Of a stretch of DNA of 10,242 nucleotides, positions 7,215-10,242 are shown in pieces. The stretch covers positions 1 through 10,242 of the forward strand of contig JAQGII010000348.1 in assembly GCA_028291305.1 (NCBI GenBank), in the 5' to 3' direction. The position numbers and the translations under genes were made by a program. Under the pieces are notes generated by a model. That model was not told the origin of the DNA, did no database searches, and was given only the letters and a program-made list of their open reading frames with translations. Each line of letters begins with the position of its first letter. Position 1 is the first letter of the stretch. The DNA is from Caulobacteraceae bacterium (GTDB lineage: Bacteria; Pseudomonadota; Alphaproteobacteria; Caulobacterales; Caulobacteraceae).

Positions 7215-7415
7215 AGGCCTTCTCAGAGGGCCCCAAGCAGGCCCGGGGGTAGAGCGTCCCTCTGCCTCCGCCGGCGGCAGAGGGGGCTGGCGCCGCACGC
7301 CCCAAAACGACACGAAGCGACACCGTCGCCGCGCCCGACTCCTCCGAGGATCGTCGGCGCAAGGGCCCCGTCGGGCTCCAATCGCGGAGGCGCAGCGCAG
7401 GCTGCGCGAAGGCGC
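7215..7415 (+). promoter_or_regulatory. structured GC-rich leader between the IS and the Rieske gene
   Basis: No gene is supported in this 201-bp stretch. It contains at least four hairpins: CCCTCTGCC (7258-7266) with GGCAGAGGG (7276-7284); an interrupted 12-bp stem between 7331 and 7360; GCCC/GGGC at 7365-7376; and GCGCAGC (7390-7396) with GCTGCGC (7401-7407). The last ends one base before GAAGG (7408-7412), the only candidate Shine-Dalgarno, three bases ahead of the ATG. I see no clear promoter. High GC content makes stems easy to find, so function is uncertain. Confidence 0.35.
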
Positions 7416-8492
7416 ATGTCGCACTATCCCTTTGCCGGCCCCCACCGCTTTGCCCGCAACCAGTGGTACATCGGCGCCTGGAGCGCAGAGGTCGGACCGG
7501 AACCGCTCGGGCGGACCATCCTCGGCGAGGACGTGGTCTTCTATCGAACTTCGTCCGGCGACGTCGCCGCCCTGTCCGGAATCTGTCCGCATCGCTGGGC
7601 GCCGCTGGCCAAGGGCCGGGTGGTCGAGGACGCCATCCAATGCCCCTACCACGGCGCCGCCTTCGACCGGTCGGGGCGCTGCACCCTCGTCCCGTCGCAG
7701 CCGCGGACGCCGCCGACCCTGCGACTGCGCGCCTATCCTGTCATCGAGCGGGGCCCCTGCATCTGGATCTGGCCCGGGGACGCCGACCTGGCGGATGCGC
7801 TGCTGCTGCCCGATCAAGACTCGCTCGGTCTCGGCGCCGCCGGCTGGCGCGCGGACTACGGCGGTCCGGTGCTCGTCAACGCCCGCGCCCAGATCATCCT
7901 GGAAAACCTGTTCGATCAGTCGCACATCAATTTCGTGCATCCGCAGACCCTCGGCGGACCGGAGTCGCGTTCCGATCCGCACCAGGACGAGGTGTTCGAC
8001 ACCCGAGATCGTTTCTGCGTGGTGCACAGGATGGCGGCCAGGGCGACCGACGACAGCGTCAGGGCGCTGTTTCCCGACGCCGGGGACTATGTCGCCGCGC
8101 ATCTGCACGTCGAACTCCTCGGCGTCTCGCTGATCGACGCCGTGGGGTCCCGCACCTTCAGCACCGACGCGGCGGGAGGGGCGCCGCGCGCCCTGGGATG
8201 CATGAACTTCGTCCACGGACTCACGCCGCAGACGCCGACGACCACGCACTATTTCAACGCGGTGACCCGCAACTTCGCTCTCGACATCGCAGAGCTGTCC
8301 ACCTTCCTCGTCGAGCACAACGCCAAGGTCATGCGTGAGGACATCGCTCTCCTCGAAGCGATCGAACTGAGTCTCGACCGCGTCGCGGACGCCAGGAAAG
8401 AGGTCACGTTCGCCGCGGACGCCGTAGCCATGCAGGTGCGCCGGCGCATCGAACGCATCGCCGCGGCCGACAGCCGCGTCGTGTTGATCTGA
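7416..8492 (+). CDS. Rieske [2Fe-2S] non-heme iron oxygenase, alpha subunit (VanA-like size)
   Basis: 358 residues. This is the terminal oxygenase of a two-component system that takes electrons from a separate reductase and hydroxylates or demethylates an aromatic or similar substrate. The N-terminal RNQWYIGAWSAEV (14-26) is typical of the family. The Rieske cluster ligands are C57-P-H59 and C76-P-Y-H79. The mononuclear iron site is N164-x2-D167-x2-H170-x4-H175, with H170 and H175 as ligands and D167 as the likely bridge between centres. D309 in VMREDIALLEAIE is the best candidate for the carboxylate ligand. Length and layout resemble vanillate O-demethylase and related monooxygenases rather than the longer naphthalene-type alpha subunits, but the substrate cannot be told. 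No reductase or ferredoxin is in the window. An IS ends about 200 bp upstream, and a molybdenum hydroxylase gene converges from the right with only 19 bp between. Confidence 0.92.
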   Translation: MSHYPFAGPHRFARNQWYIGAWSAEVGPEPLGRTILGEDVVFYRTSSGDVAALSGICPHRWAPLAKGRVVEDAIQCPYHGAAFDRSGRCTLVPSQPRTPPTLRLRAYPVIERGPCIWIWPGDADLADALLLPDQDSLGLGAAGWRADYGGPVLVNARAQIILENLFDQSHINFVHPQTLGGPESRSDPHQDEVFDTRDRFCVVHRMAARATDDSVRALFPDAGDYVAAHLHVELLGVSLIDAVGSRTFSTDAAGGAPRALGCMNFVHGLTPQTPTTTHYFNAVTRNFALDIAELSTFLVEHNAKVMREDIALLEAIELSLDRVADARKEVTFAADAVAMQVRRRIERIAAADSRVVLI

Positions 8493-8511
8493 CCCGCGAC
8501 GCCGGTCCGGT

Positions 8512-10242
8512 TCAGGCCTTCAGCTGCCGCGCGTCGATGGGCAGCGAGCGGATGCGTTTGCCGGTCGCGGCGAAGATGGCGTTGCACAGGGCCGGGATCA
8601 CCGGCGGCAGGGCCGGTTCGCCCAGGCCGGTCGGCGGGTTGTCGGTCTTGAGGAACACCACCTCGACCTCCGGCACGGCCGGCATGCGGATCAGCGGGTA
8701 TTCGTGGAAGTTGGTCTGCACCGCCTGGCCCTTGTCGAAGGTCACGGCCAGGGCCAGGGCCTGGCTGACGCCGTCGATCACCGAGCCCTGCGCCTGGTTC
8801 AGGGCGCCGGTGGGATTGATTATCTGGCTGCCGATGTCGCCGGCCACCCACACCTTCTCGACCTTGACCGCTCCGGCGTCCGAAACGCTGGCCCGCACCA
8901 CCTCGGCGAAATAGCCGCGGTGGCTGTAGTAGCAGGCGATGCCCATGCCGGTGCGCGGGGGCAGTTGGGTCTTGCCCCAGCCCGCCGTCCTGGCCGCCAG
9001 CTCCAGCACGCCGCGCATGCGGCCGGTGTCGAACAGGTCCTGCGGCGTGGAGCCCAGCACGCGCGGGGCGCCCAGCAGCTCCAGATGCACCTCCAGCGGA
9101 TCGCGCCCCGCCGCGTGGGCCAGCTCGTCGATGAAGGACTGTTGCACGAAGCACAGGGCGTTGCTGCGCGGCGCCCGCATCGGGCCGGTGGGGATGCCCA
9201 GCGGCATCAGCGTCGCCTCCACCGTCAGGTCCGGCAGCAGCCGCGCGGGCAGCTCGAAGGCGGTGATCTCGGCCGCGCTGGCGAACTTGGCGGGATCGTC
9301 GCGGTCGGCAAAGCTGACGAAATGGTTCTTCCAGCCGACGATGCGGCCCTTGTCGTCCAGCCCGGCCTTCAGGTGGTGGAAGCCGCCGGGGCGGTAGAAG
9401 TCGTGGGCGATGTCGTCCTCGCGTTGCCACAGCAGCTTGACCGGCGCGCCGGTCTCGCGCGCGATCCACGCCGCCTCGGCCATGTAGTCGTTCTGCAGCC
9501 GCCGGCCGAAGCCGCCGCCGCAGCGGACCATGTGGATCTTGATGTCCGATCCGGGCACGCCCAGCAGCTTGGCGACGATGTCGCGGCCCGGCTGCGGGTT
9601 CTGGGTCGGGGCCCAGATCTCGACCTTGCCGTCCCTGACCTCGGCCGTGCAGTTCTGCGGCTCAAGGTTGGAGTGCGACAGGAAGGGATAGCTGTAGGCG
9701 GCTTCCAGCACCTTGGCCGCCTTGGCCAGGGCCGCGTCGGCGTCGCCGTCCTTGCGGATCGTCTTCTGCCCGGGGCCGGGGCCGGCCTTGGCCGCGTCCT
9801 GCGCGAACCTGGCGCTGGAGCGTTCGGCGACCGGGCCCTCGTCCCATTCGACCTGGAGCTTGTCGCGCGCCGTCTTGGCCCGCCACCAGCTGTCGGCGAC
9901 GATGGCCACGCCAGAAGCGAGGCCGTTGAACTCGTTGTTGCCCTGGACGACGAAGGCCTTCTTCACCCCCGGATGGGCGAGCACGGCGTCGAGCTTGGCC
10001 GACTTCACCTTGCCGCCGTAGACCGGGCATTTGACGAACACCGCGTACAACATGCCCGGCCGCGTCACGTCGATGCCGAAGATCGGCTCGCCCTTGACGA
10101 TCCTGGGGCTGTCGTAGCCGCGCACCGAATTGCCGACGATCTTGAAGTCCTTGGGGTCCTTGAGCGTGACCGTCTTGACGTCCGGCGCGGGGATGCCGGC
10201 CGCCTTCTCGGCCAGCTGGCCGTAGCTCAGCTTGCGGCCGGT
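8512..10242 (-). CDS. iorB: xanthine dehydrogenase-family molybdopterin-binding subunit, IorB (isoquinoline 1-oxidoreductase beta) type; N-terminus beyond window
   Basis: Large subunit of a molybdenum hydroxylase that inserts water-derived oxygen into an aldehyde or N-heterocycle; the real substrate is unknown. The frame stays open to base 10242, so the GTG at 10125 is internal: residues before it (TGRKLSYGQLAEKAAGIPAP) match the IorB region preceding KDPKDFKIVG. 576 residues are visible; the family is usually 700-780, so roughly the first quarter is missing. Visible motifs are the MRGYDSPRIVKGEPIFGIDV domain start, CGGGFGRR (bases about 9499-9524) for the molybdopterin cofactor, GIPTGPMRAPRSNA, and GLGEPALPPVIPAL whose Glu (codon 8617-8619) is the expected catalytic base. 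The usual partner, a small 2Fe-2S subunit (IorA), would be expected upstream, beyond base 10242. The gene is convergent with the Rieske gene, so the two are not one operon. Confidence 0.9.
   Translation of the reverse strand, partial: TGRKLSYGQLAEKAAGIPAPDVKTVTLKDPKDFKIVGNSVRGYDSPRIVKGEPIFGIDVTRPGMLYAVFVKCPVYGGKVKSAKLDAVLAHPGVKKAFVVQGNNEFNGLASGVAIVADSWWRAKTARDKLQVEWDEGPVAERSSARFAQDAAKAGPGPGQKTIRKDGDADAALAKAAKVLEAAYSYPFLSHSNLEPQNCTAEVRDGKVEIWAPTQNPQPGRDIVAKLLGVPGSDIKIHMVRCGGGFGRRLQNDYMAEAAWIARETGAPVKLLWQREDDIAHDFYRPGGFHHLKAGLDDKGRIVGWKNHFVSFADRDDPAKFASAAEITAFELPARLLPDLTVEATLMPLGIPTGPMRAPRSNALCFVQQSFIDELAHAAGRDPLEVHLELLGAPRVLGSTPQDLFDTGRMRGVLELAARTAGWGKTQLPPRTGMGIACYYSHRGYFAEVVRASVSDAGAVKVEKVWVAGDIGSQIINPTGALNQAQGSVIDGVSQALALAVTFDKGQAVQTNFHEYPLIRMPAVPEVEVVFLKTDNPPTGLGEPALPPVIPALCNAIFAATGKRIRSLPIDARQLKA

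Noticed and set aside
7211..7260. Continuation of the palindromic repeat on the far side of the IS
   Set aside because: Sequence after the second CTAG (AGGCCTTCTCAGAGGGCC) shows no convincing match to unit A or X arms, so A' appears complete and the IS sits at its edge rather than inside it.

Overview
The window is GC-rich DNA with strong G/C preference at third codon positions, a periplasmic class I cytochrome c, a glutathione-dependent formaldehyde pathway and GANTC sites inside intergenic palindromes. Together these point to an alphaproteobacterium, most likely of the Caulobacter/Phenylobacterium group. That placement is inferred from gene content and style, not from a marker gene.

Layout. 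(1) 1-1545 (+): the 3' part of an ABC-F ATPase of the Uup type, cut by the window edge. (2) 1546-2377: about 830 bp with no convincing gene. It holds a consensus DnaA box, a degenerate direct repeat, a CACGAAGAG tandem/hairpin repeat and a CCCGGC/GCCGGG hairpin. (3) 2378-2851 (-): an exported cytochrome c with a lysine-rich tail. (4) 3083-4816 (+), divergent from it: adhC and gfa, a two-gene formaldehyde detoxification operon in which Gfa assists formation of S-hydroxymethylglutathione and AdhC oxidises it. (5) 5057-6241 (+): an exported GlcG/HbpS-like protein and a membrane-anchored protein of unknown function. They form a cassette between two inverted copies of one bipartite palindromic repeat (4814-4929 and 6259-6373). 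(6) 6375-7210: a complete IS5-family (IS427-like) insertion sequence. It appears to be flanked by CTAG target duplications, has a frameshifted transposase, and is inserted exactly at the outer edge of the right-hand repeat. (7) 7215-7415: a GC-rich leader with serial hairpins. (8) 7416-8492 (+): a Rieske non-heme iron oxygenase alpha subunit with no reductase in view. (9) 8512-10242 (-), convergent with it: the C-terminal three quarters or so of a molybdopterin-binding xanthine dehydrogenase-family subunit of the IorB type, running off the right edge.

The most interesting part is 4814-7214. Two copies of a two-hairpin repeat keep their architecture (52-bp palindrome, 11-nt spacer, 52-53-bp palindrome) while their stems show paired substitutions. 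GANTC lies at the hairpin apex, the repeat supplies the gfa stop codon, and its CTAG border was the target of the IS. The IS has a hairpin that would bury both the Shine-Dalgarno sequence and the start codon of its transposase. No complete new multi-gene system is evident. The noteworthy signals are in repeats and RNA structure rather than in an unknown operon.
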